IMG/VR virus record: IMGVR_UViG_3300028840_001718
Span: 1-45,230 of that record
Length of the DNA: 45,230 nt
Direction: 5' to 3' (one strand)
From: a virus
The notes under the pieces were generated by a model, which worked only from the letters and a program-made list of their open reading frames with translations, was not told the origin of the DNA and did not search any database. Each line of letters begins with the position of its first letter. Position 1 is the first letter of the stretch. The translations under genes and the position numbers were made by a program. This document shows, one piece after another, positions 23,989 to 32,413 of this stretch.

Positions 23989-26445
23989 TCAGACACCCCC
24001 AACGGGTTCAAGATTGTCAAGCTTTTCATTTTGTTCTGCAAGAAGATCATTGGTCTTCCGTTGTTCTGCAAGTTGCTTATTTGCGGTCCCTTCCCGGAAT
24101 TGGATTTCTTGAATCTTTTGGGCCGCGGCAACGGACCCTTCTTCCAACGCTTTTTGAACGGAAATTTGAACCCCGGGAAGACCCGCGGCAATGTCCGGCT
24201 TTTCCGCCGCTTTTGCCGCGTCTTCTTTGGCTTGCTTTTCCGATTCTTCAAGGGCCCGTTGGGCGTCTTGGGCTTCCCGTCTTGCCTTTATGTCTTCAAG
24301 TTGTTGACGCAAGAAATCTTTTTCCGTCTTGATTGCCGCTTCCCGGGCTTTGCGGGATTCTGAAACCCGATCATCCCATTTTGAAAGATTCTTTGCCGCG
24401 TCAACCGCGGCTTGTTCAATCTTATCATCAAATGATTGTTCCATCCCTTTGATTGAATCTTCATATCCGTCATTCAACGTTGAAACGGATTCCATCAAAT
24501 CATCAATCCGGGATTGAAGCGTTCCGATGTTTTCCCCAAGAAGCTTGAATTGTTCGGAACCGGGAGCCGCTTTCTTTTGTTGTTCCTGCAATTCCGCCAT
24601 TTCATCTTGAAATGTTTTTAAGCGGTTCCGCAAGATTTGTTGGCGTTGAACTTCCAACGCTTCGGATTTGGCTTTTGTTTCGGAAACGTCCGTTCCGATA
24701 ACAGCGTCAAGCAATTCCCCAAGAATCCCCGCGTCTTCCGCCAATCGCATTATTCCGGAAGAAATTTCTTTTTGAATCCCAAACCAAACTTGCTTGACCG
24801 CAAGCTTTGCCCCTTCCCAAGCTTCAACAAAGAACGTTGCAAAGTTTTCCCAAGCGGAAGCCAACGTATCAACAACTTGAAGCCAAACAACCGTAATACC
24901 CTGCCCGAAGATTTCCCAAGCGGCTTGAAGGTCCCCGATTGCAATTGCATCAAGGATACCCCCGAAAGTTTCCCGGATGGTTTCCCCGATTTGGGAAAAC
25001 TTCTTTGCAAAGAATCCGGCAATGTTGTTCATGACTTCCCGGGCATCATCGGAAAGTTGATACAACGCAAAGCCAACCCCGGCAATCGCCAAGACGATTA
25101 TTCCGAAGGGGCTTGTCAATGCAAGAATGACAACTTTCAACGCGGTAAATGCAAACGTCACAAGACCGATAAGCCCCGCAACAATCTTCAAGATTCCCCC
25201 GAAGATCAACAACGCAATTCCGGCCCCAAGCAAAGCGGCCCCGATCCCAACGATTAGAACAATCAACCCTTTGTTCTTCCCTATCCATTCCGTCAACCCG
25301 CCCAAGAACGTAATCAATTGGGTTCCAATGTTCTTCAATGGTTCTTCCAACGCTTCCCCAATTGCAATTTGAACCCCTTCAAGGGCAGACTTCAACATTC
25401 TGAAAGTTCCGCCAAGCCCGGAATCCATAGTTGCGGCGGTTTCTTTTGCGTTCCCCTTTGCATCATTGACAAGTTGATTGAACAATTCTATTGAATCGGT
25501 TGCTTCCCCCATTCCCCCCATAGCTTTTCCGAATTGGCGGACCCCAAACAATATGGAAAGAATGTCCGCTTTGGCCCCGGTCCCCAAGTCTTTTGTCTTT
25601 TCTTGAATTTCCGCAAGCAATTCAAGCGGACCCCTCAAGTTGTCTTCCGCGTCCCGGAACTTGACCGTTGCCCCGGTTGCTTCTTGAAGACCCTTGTTGA
25701 ATTTCCCGGTAAATTCTGATTTTGACATCCGGGCAAGAAAGCTTGTCAACGCGGTTCCCGCTTCGGATGCTTCAATGTTCAAATTGGTCATTGAAGCCAA
25801 CGTTGCAACGGTTTCTTCAAGGGAAACCCCCATCTTGGAAGCAACCGGGGCCGCTTTCTTCATCCCGTCAAGCAACCCTTGCAACGTGAAATTTGAATTG
25901 TTGACCGCAAAAGAAAAGACATCCGCAACCCGCCCCGCTTCTTCCGCTTCCATCTTGAAAGCCCGAAGGGTTCCGGAAAGCAAGTCCGCCGCTTGAACCG
26001 CGTCCGCTTCCCCCCCTTCCCCCGCGGCCCGGGCCAAAGCAAGAACATCATCCGTCATTTCTTGAATTGCGGAACGCCCAAATCCCTTTTGGGCAAGCTT
26101 GCTTTGCAATTCCCCCACTTGAACCGCGGTAAATGAAGTTGTCCGCCCAAGTTCTTTGGCTTGATCCCGTAATGCTTGAAGTTCCGCGGCGGTTCCCTTT
26201 GATCGGGCTTCAACCTTTTTCAACGCATCATCAAAAGCGGCAAACTTCTTGACCGCCAATCCCGCGGGAACCAAGATCAACAACGATTGCATCATCATAG
26301 ACTGCCCAAGGGCGGTCATTCTTGCCGCAAAAGCTTTCATCTTTGCGGCAATTCTTCGCATGACAAAAGCGGTCCGATCAACGGCCCCAATGACGATGAA
26401 CGCCCTTCCCGCTTTGACCCCGCCCTTTGTCATTCCACCCGGCAT
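23989..26445 (-). CDS. Tail tape measure protein (TP901 type)
   Basis: The 818 residues set tail length and thread the tail tube. The N-terminus has the TP901 core: GLLDGMKKAAPVASKMGVSL, LASMTNLNIEASEAGTALTS. A hydrophobic block at ~385-465 (LIVLIVGIGAALLGAGIALL, VVILALTSPFGIIVLAIAG) is the usual membrane-active centre. The rest is helical coiled coil (DDLMESVSTLNDGYEDSI). The start has one of the few canonical GGAGGA sites in this genome, inside regulatory element e. Its size predicts a tail of roughly 120 nm by the usual 0.15 nm per residue. Confidence 0.95.
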   Translation of the reverse strand: MPGGMTKGGVKAGRAFIVIGAVDRTAFVMRRIAAKMKAFAARMTALGQSMMMQSLLILVPAGLAVKKFAAFDDALKKVEARSKGTAAELQALRDQAKELGRTTSFTAVQVGELQSKLAQKGFGRSAIQEMTDDVLALARAAGEGGEADAVQAADLLSGTLRAFKMEAEEAGRVADVFSFAVNNSNFTLQGLLDGMKKAAPVASKMGVSLEETVATLASMTNLNIEASEAGTALTSFLARMSKSEFTGKFNKGLQEATGATVKFRDAEDNLRGPLELLAEIQEKTKDLGTGAKADILSILFGVRQFGKAMGGMGEATDSIELFNQLVNDAKGNAKETAATMDSGLGGTFRMLKSALEGVQIAIGEALEEPLKNIGTQLITFLGGLTEWIGKNKGLIVLIVGIGAALLGAGIALLIFGGILKIVAGLIGLVTFAFTALKVVILALTSPFGIIVLAIAGVGFALYQLSDDAREVMNNIAGFFAKKFSQIGETIRETFGGILDAIAIGDLQAAWEIFGQGITVVWLQVVDTLASAWENFATFFVEAWEGAKLAVKQVWFGIQKEISSGIMRLAEDAGILGELLDAVIGTDVSETKAKSEALEVQRQQILRNRLKTFQDEMAELQEQQKKAAPGSEQFKLLGENIGTLQSRIDDLMESVSTLNDGYEDSIKGMEQSFDDKIEQAAVDAAKNLSKWDDRVSESRKAREAAIKTEKDFLRQQLEDIKARREAQDAQRALEESEKQAKEDAAKAAEKPDIAAGLPGVQISVQKALEEGSVAAAQKIQEIQFREGTANKQLAEQRKTNDLLAEQNEKLDNLEPVGGV

Positions 26446-26457
26446 TATGAAATCCTC

Positions 26458-26477
26458 CGTTTATACAATCACTTTTC
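26458..26477 (-). promoter_or_regulatory. TGTATAAACG element e before the tape measure
   Basis: On the minus strand GAAAAGTGATTGTATAAACG, followed directly by GAGGATTTCATA and the tape-measure ATG. The same 20 bases occur at 40537-40556 in the opposite orientation. A TTGACG lies 15 bases upstream of TATAAA. Promoter or operator; it overlaps the ribosome site. Confidence 0.6.
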
Positions 26478-26706
26478 AACCGTCAACCATTCCCGGGCCG
26501 CGGTCCGGATGGTTGCGGTTGCAATTGATTTCAAGCTTATGAATCCGCTTCCCGTATTCTTGAACCCGATCCGTCAAACCGTTTGAAAGTTTGGTATCAA
26601 TGGCGGTCAACTTGTTTGAAACCCGGAACGCCCAAGGAATCCCGAAAGTTGAAACAATGGTCAAGACCGCCATGAAAACGGCAAGTATGATTTCCGCGGT
26701 TGTCAT
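26476..26706 (-). CDS. Small membrane-anchored coiled-coil protein
   Basis: A 76-residue protein, ATG at 26706 behind GAAGGGAAGTATC. Residues 4-27 are a single membrane helix (EIILAVFMAVLTIVSTFGIP), followed by a soluble helical region (DTKLSNGLTDRVQEYGKRIH). The layout resembles small haemolysin/XhlA-like or holin-associated proteins. As no other holin is evident it is a lysis candidate, but it could equally be a tail-associated membrane protein. Confidence 0.65.
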   Translation of the reverse strand: MTTAEIILAVFMAVLTIVSTFGIPWAFRVSNKLTAIDTKLSNGLTDRVQEYGKRIHKLEINCNRNHPDRGPGMVDG

Positions 26707-26721
26707 GATACTTCCCTTCAA

Positions 26722-27222
26722 TCAACCTTTGTTCAAAGTCCCCCGCAACATTGCGGGAAGTTTTGGCAACGCCCTTTCATAAGCGGGTTGCATAAATTGG
26801 CGGATCGGATAACGGACCGTCCGCTTCCGAACAATTGCTTTTTGAACTTTCCGCCCTTGAACGGTTTTCCATTTCCGCCCAATCAATACGTTTCTTTGAA
26901 CGGTCCCGCCATGTTCATGAAGACCCGGGACCGGGGTTCCGGGTCCGCCAAAGCCAACCATCCCAACAACAACTTCCGAAAAACCCGGGATTGAAAAAAT
27001 CAACTTGAAGGGTTTTGCAGCGTTCCGGGACCGCGGGGCTTTCGGGGAAGGGCGGGGTTTTGTCTTGTGTCTTGCTTGTCTTCCGATTTCAGAACGGGCA
27101 TTGCCGCGGATAATCATTCCGAAGCGGGAAAGCGGACGGGTTGCAAGCTTGTCCCAATTGCTTTTTATGACCGCCCTTCCAAAGAATTGAATTTTGACTT
27201 TTGGGATTGTCATTGAAATCAT
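26722..27222 (-). CDS. Putative tail completion protein (HK97 gp10-like)
   Basis: A 166-residue basic protein. The layout resembles gp10-like tail-completion proteins: an N-terminal helical part, SRFGMIIRGNARSEIGRQAR, a VPGLHEHGGTV loop, and a C-terminal FMQPAYERALPKL helix. Its ATG overlaps the upstream stop (ATGA). In most phages such a gene lies before the tube gene, and here it sits after the chaperones. Assignment is by motif pattern and context. Confidence 0.6.
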   Translation of the reverse strand: MISMTIPKVKIQFFGRAVIKSNWDKLATRPLSRFGMIIRGNARSEIGRQARHKTKPRPSPKAPRSRNAAKPFKLIFSIPGFSEVVVGMVGFGGPGTPVPGLHEHGGTVQRNVLIGRKWKTVQGRKVQKAIVRKRTVRYPIRQFMQPAYERALPKLPAMLRGTLNKG

Positions 27223-27527
27223 TGGGCAATCCCCCTTGCAACAACCGCGTTTCCAATGTCCCGCAACAACCCGAAGTTTTCCGGGGTGATATTCAATCCC
27301 CGTTTCTTCGGGGGCTTCCGGTATGGGTGCAAATCAAACATTGACTTGGGGGCAATCCGCCGCTTTCCAAACATACTGTAAACCGTTATTGTCAAGTTAT
27401 ACAATCCCGCGGCAAGGGTTGCGGTTTTGTCCCAATCTGTCACAAGCTTAGAATCATAAGCTTGAACCAATTCCTTGAAGGTCATTTCCCAAATTGAATC
27501 CGGGTCCCAACCAAGAACCCCAATCAT
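27219..27527 (-). CDS. Second tail assembly chaperone-type protein
   Basis: A 102-residue protein read from the ATG at 27527, which overlaps the stop of the preceding gene (ATGA). It starts with MIGVLGWDPDSIWEMTFKEL, close to the short second chaperone ORFs of other tail modules. The same frame stays open ~200 bases further into the first chaperone gene, so a ribosomal frameshift could instead make a fused G-T-type product. No classical XXXYYYZ slip site stands out, so coupled reinitiation is preferred. Confidence 0.65.
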   Translation of the reverse strand: MIGVLGWDPDSIWEMTFKELVQAYDSKLVTDWDKTATLAAGLYNLTITVYSMFGKRRIAPKSMFDLHPYRKPPKKRGLNITPENFGLLRDIGNAVVARGIAQ

Positions 27528-28102
27528 CCGGAAGACTTCCCGCCAACCTTCTTCAAGTCTTCCCGGGCTTTCGCAACTTCCACCTTGATTTCCTTGTTCA
27601 TGACCCGTTCTAAGTCCGGAATCAATGCTTTGATTTCTAACGCTATCTTTGCGTCCGTCTTTGCTAGTTGCAAGATCAATGTCAATAAGGCGGTCTTGTG
27701 TTCGGGGAAAAAATCCGCAAGGGCCCCCCAAAACGCCCTTTTCCCCGCTTGGATTGTTGGCCCGTCAAGTGAATCAAGAAAGGCAAGTTCCGCTTCTTCG
27801 GGCTTGTCTTTCGGATCAATGCCCAAGTTGTCTTGAACCCGGTCTTGATTGATTGCCCAAATCATCGCAAAGACAAGACTTGAATTGGACAAGACTTCAA
27901 TGAACATTTCTTTTTCCGGGACAAGAATTGAAAACCGCTTCTTTGTTATTTCCGTAAAATCGGAAGCGTCAATTCTTCGGGCCCCGCCAAGTGTCAACGT
28001 TGCATCCCATTCTTTCCCGTTCTTGTCTTTGAATATGAAAGGGGCTTCCCCGATTTCAAACGGGTCTTCTTGGGTCAAAGCTTGTTCTTTTTCTTCCGTC
28101 AT
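27524..28102 (-). CDS. Tail assembly chaperone
   Basis: A 192-residue acidic protein. The first half is β-rich (APFIFKDKNGKEWDATLTLG, FSILVPEKEMFIEVLS), followed by helices (LAFLDSLDGPTIQAGKRAFW) and a charged C-terminal helix. Size, acidity and an overlapping downstream frame match the G-type chaperone that coats the tape measure during tail assembly. It is coupled to the upstream gene by ATGA. Confidence 0.7.
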   Translation of the reverse strand: MTEEKEQALTQEDPFEIGEAPFIFKDKNGKEWDATLTLGGARRIDASDFTEITKKRFSILVPEKEMFIEVLSNSSLVFAMIWAINQDRVQDNLGIDPKDKPEEAELAFLDSLDGPTIQAGKRAFWGALADFFPEHKTALLTLILQLAKTDAKIALEIKALIPDLERVMNKEIKVEVAKAREDLKKVGGKSSG

Positions 28103-28353
28103 TTCTTGTCCCCTTCGGTTTGGGTTTCATCGGGTTCCGGCGGGTCTTCTTCAATAACCCCCGGGGTGATATTGATTCCGGCAATCTTGACGATTGCAAC
28201 AAGTTCCCGCAATTCGCAAATCAATTTGTCAAGGTTTTCAACAACGCGGTCAACGTCTTCAACCGTTCCGCGTTCCCGGATTTCTTTCAACGTCTTGACC
28301 GCTTCCGCAAAAGCGGTTGATCCCCAAGCGGTCATATTCCGCAAATTTCTCAT
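28099..28353 (-). CDS. Small helical hypothetical protein
   Basis: An 84-residue protein with long amphipathic helices (VEDVDRVVENLDKLICELRE) and a Pro/Glu-rich acidic end. It overlaps both neighbours (TAATG with the peptidase gene, ATGA with the chaperone). An internal ATG at residue 7 is an alternative start. Function unknown. Confidence 0.65.
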   Translation of the reverse strand: MRNLRNMTAWGSTAFAEAVKTLKEIRERGTVEDVDRVVENLDKLICELRELVAIVKIAGINITPGVIEEDPPEPDETQTEGDKK

Positions 28354-29354
28354 TATAAAATTCCGGGTTCTATCGGTCCGGGGTCCCCTACAAAATCAAA
28401 GAAACCGTAAACTTCAACGGATGAAGACCGGACTTCTTTTGCAACGTCTTCCGCCCGGTTCCAAGCCCCGCCCGGTCTTTCCCCGTTCAAGGGTTGACCG
28501 TGTGCATTGGGGCCCCATTGATTGCCGCGGTAAAGGGCGGGGAAGGGGTCTTTCATTGAATCCGTATAATGCATTTGATGGGCCCAAGACCCGGACGGGC
28601 GGAAGCAATGATACCCTTGATAGGTTTCAACGTCAAAACCTTGCATTGACGCAACGGACAACATGATTCCCGCTTCAAGACATTCAAACATTTTGTCAAC
28701 GTCCCGAAGACGGACAATTGAAATCTTGTTGTCCGCGGCAACGGAAAAGAATTTTTCATATACGGGATTTGAAACGTTCCGGCGGTTGCCCCAATCGTCC
28801 GAAGTTCCCTTATATGGGGGAACCCCTTCATCATCGGCAAAAAGAACCCCGTATTCATTGACCGCTTTTGCACCCCAAGCCCCGGTTGATCCGGCCCCGT
28901 TCATCCCGCCCCCAATTTGATTCCGGGAAATCGCATAAACCCAAGGAGTGAACCAAGGGCGAATCTTTTCTTCTTGCTTGAATAAAACGGTTTCAACAAT
29001 GGAACGTTGTTGACCCAGCATTTCAATTGCCGCGGCAACGCAATTCCCCGTATCCTGCAAGTGAATCGGAAAGATTGAATCAAGCATCCCCGCCGCAACC
29101 GCTTCAACTTCAAGGTCCCAAGTGAAAGGGCGGGGTCCGTCCGTTCCAATCAATCCCAACCGGGCTTGAATGACCCGGTTGCATTGGTCCGCAACGTCTT
29201 CCCATTCAAACCCAATCCCCGCTTCAAGACATTGTTCAAAAGCAATCCGTTCTTGAAGCGGACCGGCCCAACCCATCAACCCCGCGGGGGCTTGATCGGA
29301 TTGCAGAACAAGAACGGGACCGCTTGGCGGATCGGAAAAGACTTGTTGAAACAT
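28353..29354 (-). CDS. Papain-like cysteine peptidase
   Basis: The 333 residues have the C1-like triad order: QDTGNCVAAAIEML (C105), GSWAHQMHY (H259) and GNQWGPN (N278). The intervening PWVYAISRNQIGGGMNGAGS and AKAVNEYGVLFADDEGVPPY are typical of a family of environmental phage papain-like proteins. It has no signal peptide. It could act as a virion-associated peptidoglycan peptidase, a maturation protease or a lysin; the substrate is unknown. Its stop overlaps the next start. Confidence 0.82.
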   Translation of the reverse strand: MFQQVFSDPPSGPVLVLQSDQAPAGLMGWAGPLQERIAFEQCLEAGIGFEWEDVADQCNRVIQARLGLIGTDGPRPFTWDLEVEAVAAGMLDSIFPIHLQDTGNCVAAAIEMLGQQRSIVETVLFKQEEKIRPWFTPWVYAISRNQIGGGMNGAGSTGAWGAKAVNEYGVLFADDEGVPPYKGTSDDWGNRRNVSNPVYEKFFSVAADNKISIVRLRDVDKMFECLEAGIMLSVASMQGFDVETYQGYHCFRPSGSWAHQMHYTDSMKDPFPALYRGNQWGPNAHGQPLNGERPGGAWNRAEDVAKEVRSSSVEVYGFFDFVGDPGPIEPGIL

Positions 29355-29404
29355 TGGTTTCCCCTTTCAAATGTTCGGACGGGTTTGAAGATCAACGCGG
29401 AAGA

Positions 29405-29716
29405 CTACCATTGGCGGACCCAACGGACCCGCCAAGCCCCGAAGAATCCCCGCCGCGGGACCGCAACCCAACGGGGAACCGGGGCAACAACCGGCGGGGC
29501 AACGATTGCTTCAACGGGAACTTCAATCACTTGACCCGGAACAACGTCAACAACAACCGGGGCGGGGGCCGCAAGGGTTGGAACCGGGGCGGCAATGACC
29601 GGGGCCGCAACGGGAACCCGGCAAGTTCCGCAACGGGGGCAACATTGGGCGGAAGCCAAGCTTGCCCAAATGAAGACAACAACAAGGATTGCAACAAGAA
29701 AGAAGACGCGGTTCAT
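29405..29716 (-). CDS. Exported Pro/Val/Ala-rich protein
   Basis: A 103-residue protein with a clear signal peptide (RVFFLVAILVVVFIWASLAS, cleavage near ASA-Q), then CCPRCGTC and a long Pro/Val/Ala stretch (PVIAAPVPTLAAPAPVVV), ending basic and aromatic (FFGAWRVRWVRQW). GAAAGGTTGAAAAG precedes the ATG. It is probably placed in the host envelope during infection, as structural phage proteins rarely carry signal peptides. Lysis or superinfection exclusion are possible roles. Confidence 0.75.
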   Translation of the reverse strand: MNRVFFLVAILVVVFIWASLASAQCCPRCGTCRVPVAAPVIAAPVPTLAAPAPVVVDVVPGQVIEVPVEAIVAPPVVAPVPRWVAVPRRGFFGAWRVRWVRQW

Positions 29717-29728
29717 CTTTTCAACCTT

Positions 29729-30592
29729 TCATTGAACAAGATTCAACCCGTCCGCAATTTGACCGTATAAACGGCCCCATTCCGAAAGCGGGATTGAATC
29801 AAGGTTTGGGATTTGTTTCTTGATGTTTGATTCAAGGACCCCGTTGAAATTGATTTGCCAATCAAGGGCCCGGGAACGTCCCGAAGCTTGGGAATTGTAA
29901 AGGGCAACCAAAGCGTTGACATTCCCCGTCTTGACATCCGCCCGGAATTGGGCAGGGGTCTTGTATGTCCCCGCGGCTTGCTTTGAAACCCGGGCTTTGA
30001 TTGCCGCGGACATTGCCCGGGCTTCTTTGCCGCGGTTGGGGCTTTTGATGGTCCGTTCCGCGGTTGTCTTTGTCCATTTGGCCCAATCGGACGGTTCCGG
30101 TTGCGGACCGGGACCGGGACCGGGCCCGGGCCCGGGGTCCGGATCGGGACCCCCTTCAACCCGGACTTCTTTCCGCTTTGTTTCCCGCCCTTGATAATCA
30201 ATCAAGACAATTGTGAACGTTCCGGATTGGTTGCTTTGAAGCAAAGCGGCGGGGCGTCTTCCCAAGAAATCATAAACCCCGTAAAAAACCCCGGACGGTT
30301 CCGGGATGCAAAGAAGTTCAATCCGCGGCGGGTCCGCGGTCAAATCTTCAAGCGTCATTCCCGAAAGCGGGAACATTGCAAGTTGCCCGGCGGGAATCTT
30401 GTCCGGTCCGTCAATGTCAACCGCGGCAATCGGAACCATCGGGGCCCGGGCCCGGGTTGGGGTTCTCGGTTCCGGACCGCGGGTTTGAATGGTTGATTGC
30501 CCCGCGGTCTTTTCCGGAAGGAACAACAGCCCCGCGGCAATGACCGCAAAGCAAAGACACCCGATCCCCGTTGCGTGAATCAACCCTTTCAT
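29729..30592 (-). CDS. Exported two-domain protein with PG-repeat linker
   Basis: A 287-residue protein with an N-terminal signal or anchor (ATGIGCLCFAVIAAGLLFLP), a β-sandwich-like domain (~50-145), a linker of DPGPGPGPGPG type (~150-162), and a helical domain (~170-287). The linker resembles the hinges of secreted multi-domain proteins. GAAAGGGGACATC precedes the ATG. It follows its neighbour by 12 bases and belongs to a small exported-protein cassette. The function is unknown; envelope modification is an inference. Confidence 0.75.
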   Translation of the reverse strand: MKGLIHATGIGCLCFAVIAAGLLFLPEKTAGQSTIQTRGPEPRTPTRARAPMVPIAAVDIDGPDKIPAGQLAMFPLSGMTLEDLTADPPRIELLCIPEPSGVFYGVYDFLGRRPAALLQSNQSGTFTIVLIDYQGRETKRKEVRVEGGPDPDPGPGPGPGPGPQPEPSDWAKWTKTTAERTIKSPNRGKEARAMSAAIKARVSKQAAGTYKTPAQFRADVKTGNVNALVALYNSQASGRSRALDWQINFNGVLESNIKKQIPNLDSIPLSEWGRLYGQIADGLNLVQ

Positions 30593-30640
30593 GATGTCCC
30601 CTTTCTTTGAATCTTGGTTTTTATTGACGGGGAACGTTGT

Positions 30641-30961
30641 TCAAGAAAACAGACTGAACAACGCTTTGATAAAATCAAGAATGACTTCAAGGATTGCCCG
30701 CAAGTTGTCCGGGTCAATCGCAACCGCTTCCCCCGCGGCATATTGAAGAACCGCCGCGGTAATTTCCGCGTCTTTCGGCTTGCCCCGCTTGAAGCGTCTT
30801 GCAACTTGGCGGGGCCGCAACTTCAATTGATCCGCCGCTTTTTCAACCGCCCTTTTTGCGGCCCCAACGCAAAGTTCCGCTTGTTCTTGGGTGATTGGCT
30901 TCCGGGGTTTTCTCGCGTTGATTTCCGCAAGAACTTTGTCAATTGCTTCTTGTTTCGCCAT
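30641..30961 (-). CDS. Small basic protein with hydrophobic C-terminus
   Basis: A 106-residue protein, ATG at 30961 behind GAAAGGGAAAGCGACA. It is helical and basic (KLRPRQVARRFKRGKPK), ending in an amphipathic, probably membrane-binding helix (ILEVILDFIKALFSLFS). It overlaps the end of the DUF1353 gene by 23 bases. Lysis accessory or scaffold roles are possible, but none is recognised. Confidence 0.65.
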   Translation of the reverse strand: MAKQEAIDKVLAEINARKPRKPITQEQAELCVGAAKRAVEKAADQLKLRPRQVARRFKRGKPKDAEITAAVLQYAAGEAVAIDPDNLRAILEVILDFIKALFSLFS

Positions 30962-31463
30962 TGTCGCTTTCCCTTTCAATAATGTCTTCGGGTTTGGGGG
31001 GTTCCGATCCGAAAGCGGAAGCCCCGAAAATTCTAACAGCGTAGAACATCAAGACCCGTTTCAAGAACGGGGTCTTCAATTCCTTCATCATATAACGAAA
31101 GATTGCATCCGCAAGAAAGCGGTCAACAATCTTGCCACGATATAACCAATCATGAACAACCGCCGCTTTGTTGTATCGGCCCCAAGGGGGAAAGATTGAC
31201 CAAAGCGGAATCCCAATCCGCCCAACCCAACGGACCCAACGGGGAAGACGCTTTGCAATGAAGTCCGGAAGAACAAAGGGAACCCGGCGGGGAACGGATG
31301 CAAAGTCCGTCAAGAAACCCTTGGGGACCGTGATTGACCATGATTCCCCGTTCAAACCGATTTGAACCGTAAAGTCTTCAGAAAGTTCAAAGACGGTCCG
31401 CCCGGTTGACGGATCAATCCCGCGGTCTTTCAACAGCAATTCCCCAATTTGAATCCGGCCCAT
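30939..31463 (-). CDS. DUF1353 family protein
   Basis: A 174-residue protein with the DUF1353 hallmark sequence VPKGFLTDFASVPRRVPFVL, then GRYNKAAVVHDWLYRG and ADAIFRYMMKEL. The family is common near tail or lysis genes of phages; its conserved Asp/His pattern has led others to suspect a metal-dependent hydrolase, but the activity is unproven. GAAAAGGGGACATT precedes the ATG. It heads the accessory and exported segment within the tail region. Confidence 0.88.
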   Translation of the reverse strand: MGRIQIGELLLKDRGIDPSTGRTVFELSEDFTVQIGLNGESWSITVPKGFLTDFASVPRRVPFVLPDFIAKRLPRWVRWVGRIGIPLWSIFPPWGRYNKAAVVHDWLYRGKIVDRFLADAIFRYMMKELKTPFLKRVLMFYAVRIFGASAFGSEPPKPEDIIERESDNGETRSN

Positions 31464-31482
31464 AATGTCCCCTTTTCAAAGA

Positions 31483-31860
31483 TCAATCTTCTTCCGGGTC
31501 TTTGGGTTTCTTCGGTTTGGGGGGCGGGGCAAGCTTGCCCTTCATCTTCCGATCAATGAAGGGAATCCCGTCTTCAACAACTTCAACGGTTTCAACTTCC
31601 GCCCCTTCAAGCAATGCTTCAAGGTCAACCGCTTGAACGGTCAACTTGGATTGGGCGGGAAGTTCTTCATCCGTTCCCAACCCGATTCCGATTGCAAAAG
31701 CTTCCGCGGCGGGATGTCCCGGACGGGTTTCAATTGCCGCTTTCAATTCGGCAACGGAAACTTCAAGCATCTTCGGACGGTGGGTTTTCATGACTTGAAC
31801 CGGGGTCTTTGGCTTTCGGGCCGCAACCCGCTTCTTCAAGTTTTCCAAGATTTCAGACAC
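31483..31860 (-). CDS. Hypothetical tail-region protein
   Basis: A 125-residue protein starting at a GTG (31860) with GAAAGGGGAATCAAC; upstream frame continuation reaches into the tube gene and lacks a site. It is acidic in the middle (LEALLEGAEVETVEVVEDG) with a Lys/Pro tail (KLAPPPKPKKPKDPEED). Directly after the tail tube gene, it could be an assembly factor. No family is recognised. Confidence 0.65.
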   Translation of the reverse strand: MSEILENLKKRVAARKPKTPVQVMKTHRPKMLEVSVAELKAAIETRPGHPAAEAFAIGIGLGTDEELPAQSKLTVQAVDLEALLEGAEVETVEVVEDGIPFIDRKMKGKLAPPPKPKKPKDPEED

Positions 31861-31919
31861 GTTGATTCCCCTTTCTTGAAGGTTTGAAAATTTGGAATCA
31901 ACCGGACCGGGCCGATTGA

Positions 31920-32381
31920 TTACGGGGTTTGCTGCCAAGACGGATCAATTTCCGTTCCGGCGGGTTCTTCAAAGTATGCGATTGCAAGGCGGACATCATG
32001 ACCGCTTACTTCTTCAAGCGGTTGATCCCAAGGGAATTGTTCAACGATTGCGGGAAGACGCAACCCTTCATTCCCGCTTGTTGCAATGTCCCCATTGTAA
32101 ACAGCATATTCAACAACCGTTCCGGCAAAGAAGTTTGCCCGGATTGCATCAAAGACCGTTGCCCCAAGACCGTGAATCATACGGAATTCAACGGAAATGG
32201 ATTGAATCAACGTTGCAAGATTCTTTGTGAACCCGTTGCAACGTCTTTTCAATTCGGCAAGACCCATTGCCAAATCAGGAATTGAAACATCCCCGATTTC
32301 ACAAACAAGCTGCCACGTTGGGGAAGCAACCGTTCCCGTATTCCGATACAATTTCATTTTGTGTCCAACAACCGGCGGCAT
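31920..32381 (-). CDS. Major tail tube protein
   Basis: A 153-residue protein with the tube-protein layout: KLYRNTGTVASPTWQLVCEI, DVSIPDLAMGLAELKRR and a C-terminal β segment (HDVRLAIAYFEEPAG). Size and order (after the terminator/connector genes, before chaperones and tape measure) fit. It should polymerise into the tail tube. It is one of four starts using a canonical GGAGGG site, consistent with high expression. Confidence 0.8.
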   Translation of the reverse strand: MPPVVGHKMKLYRNTGTVASPTWQLVCEIGDVSIPDLAMGLAELKRRCNGFTKNLATLIQSISVEFRMIHGLGATVFDAIRANFFAGTVVEYAVYNGDIATSGNEGLRLPAIVEQFPWDQPLEEVSGHDVRLAIAYFEEPAGTEIDPSWQQTP

Positions 32382-32413
32382 TGTTCAACCCTCCAATTTG
32401 TTTGATGTTTTTG

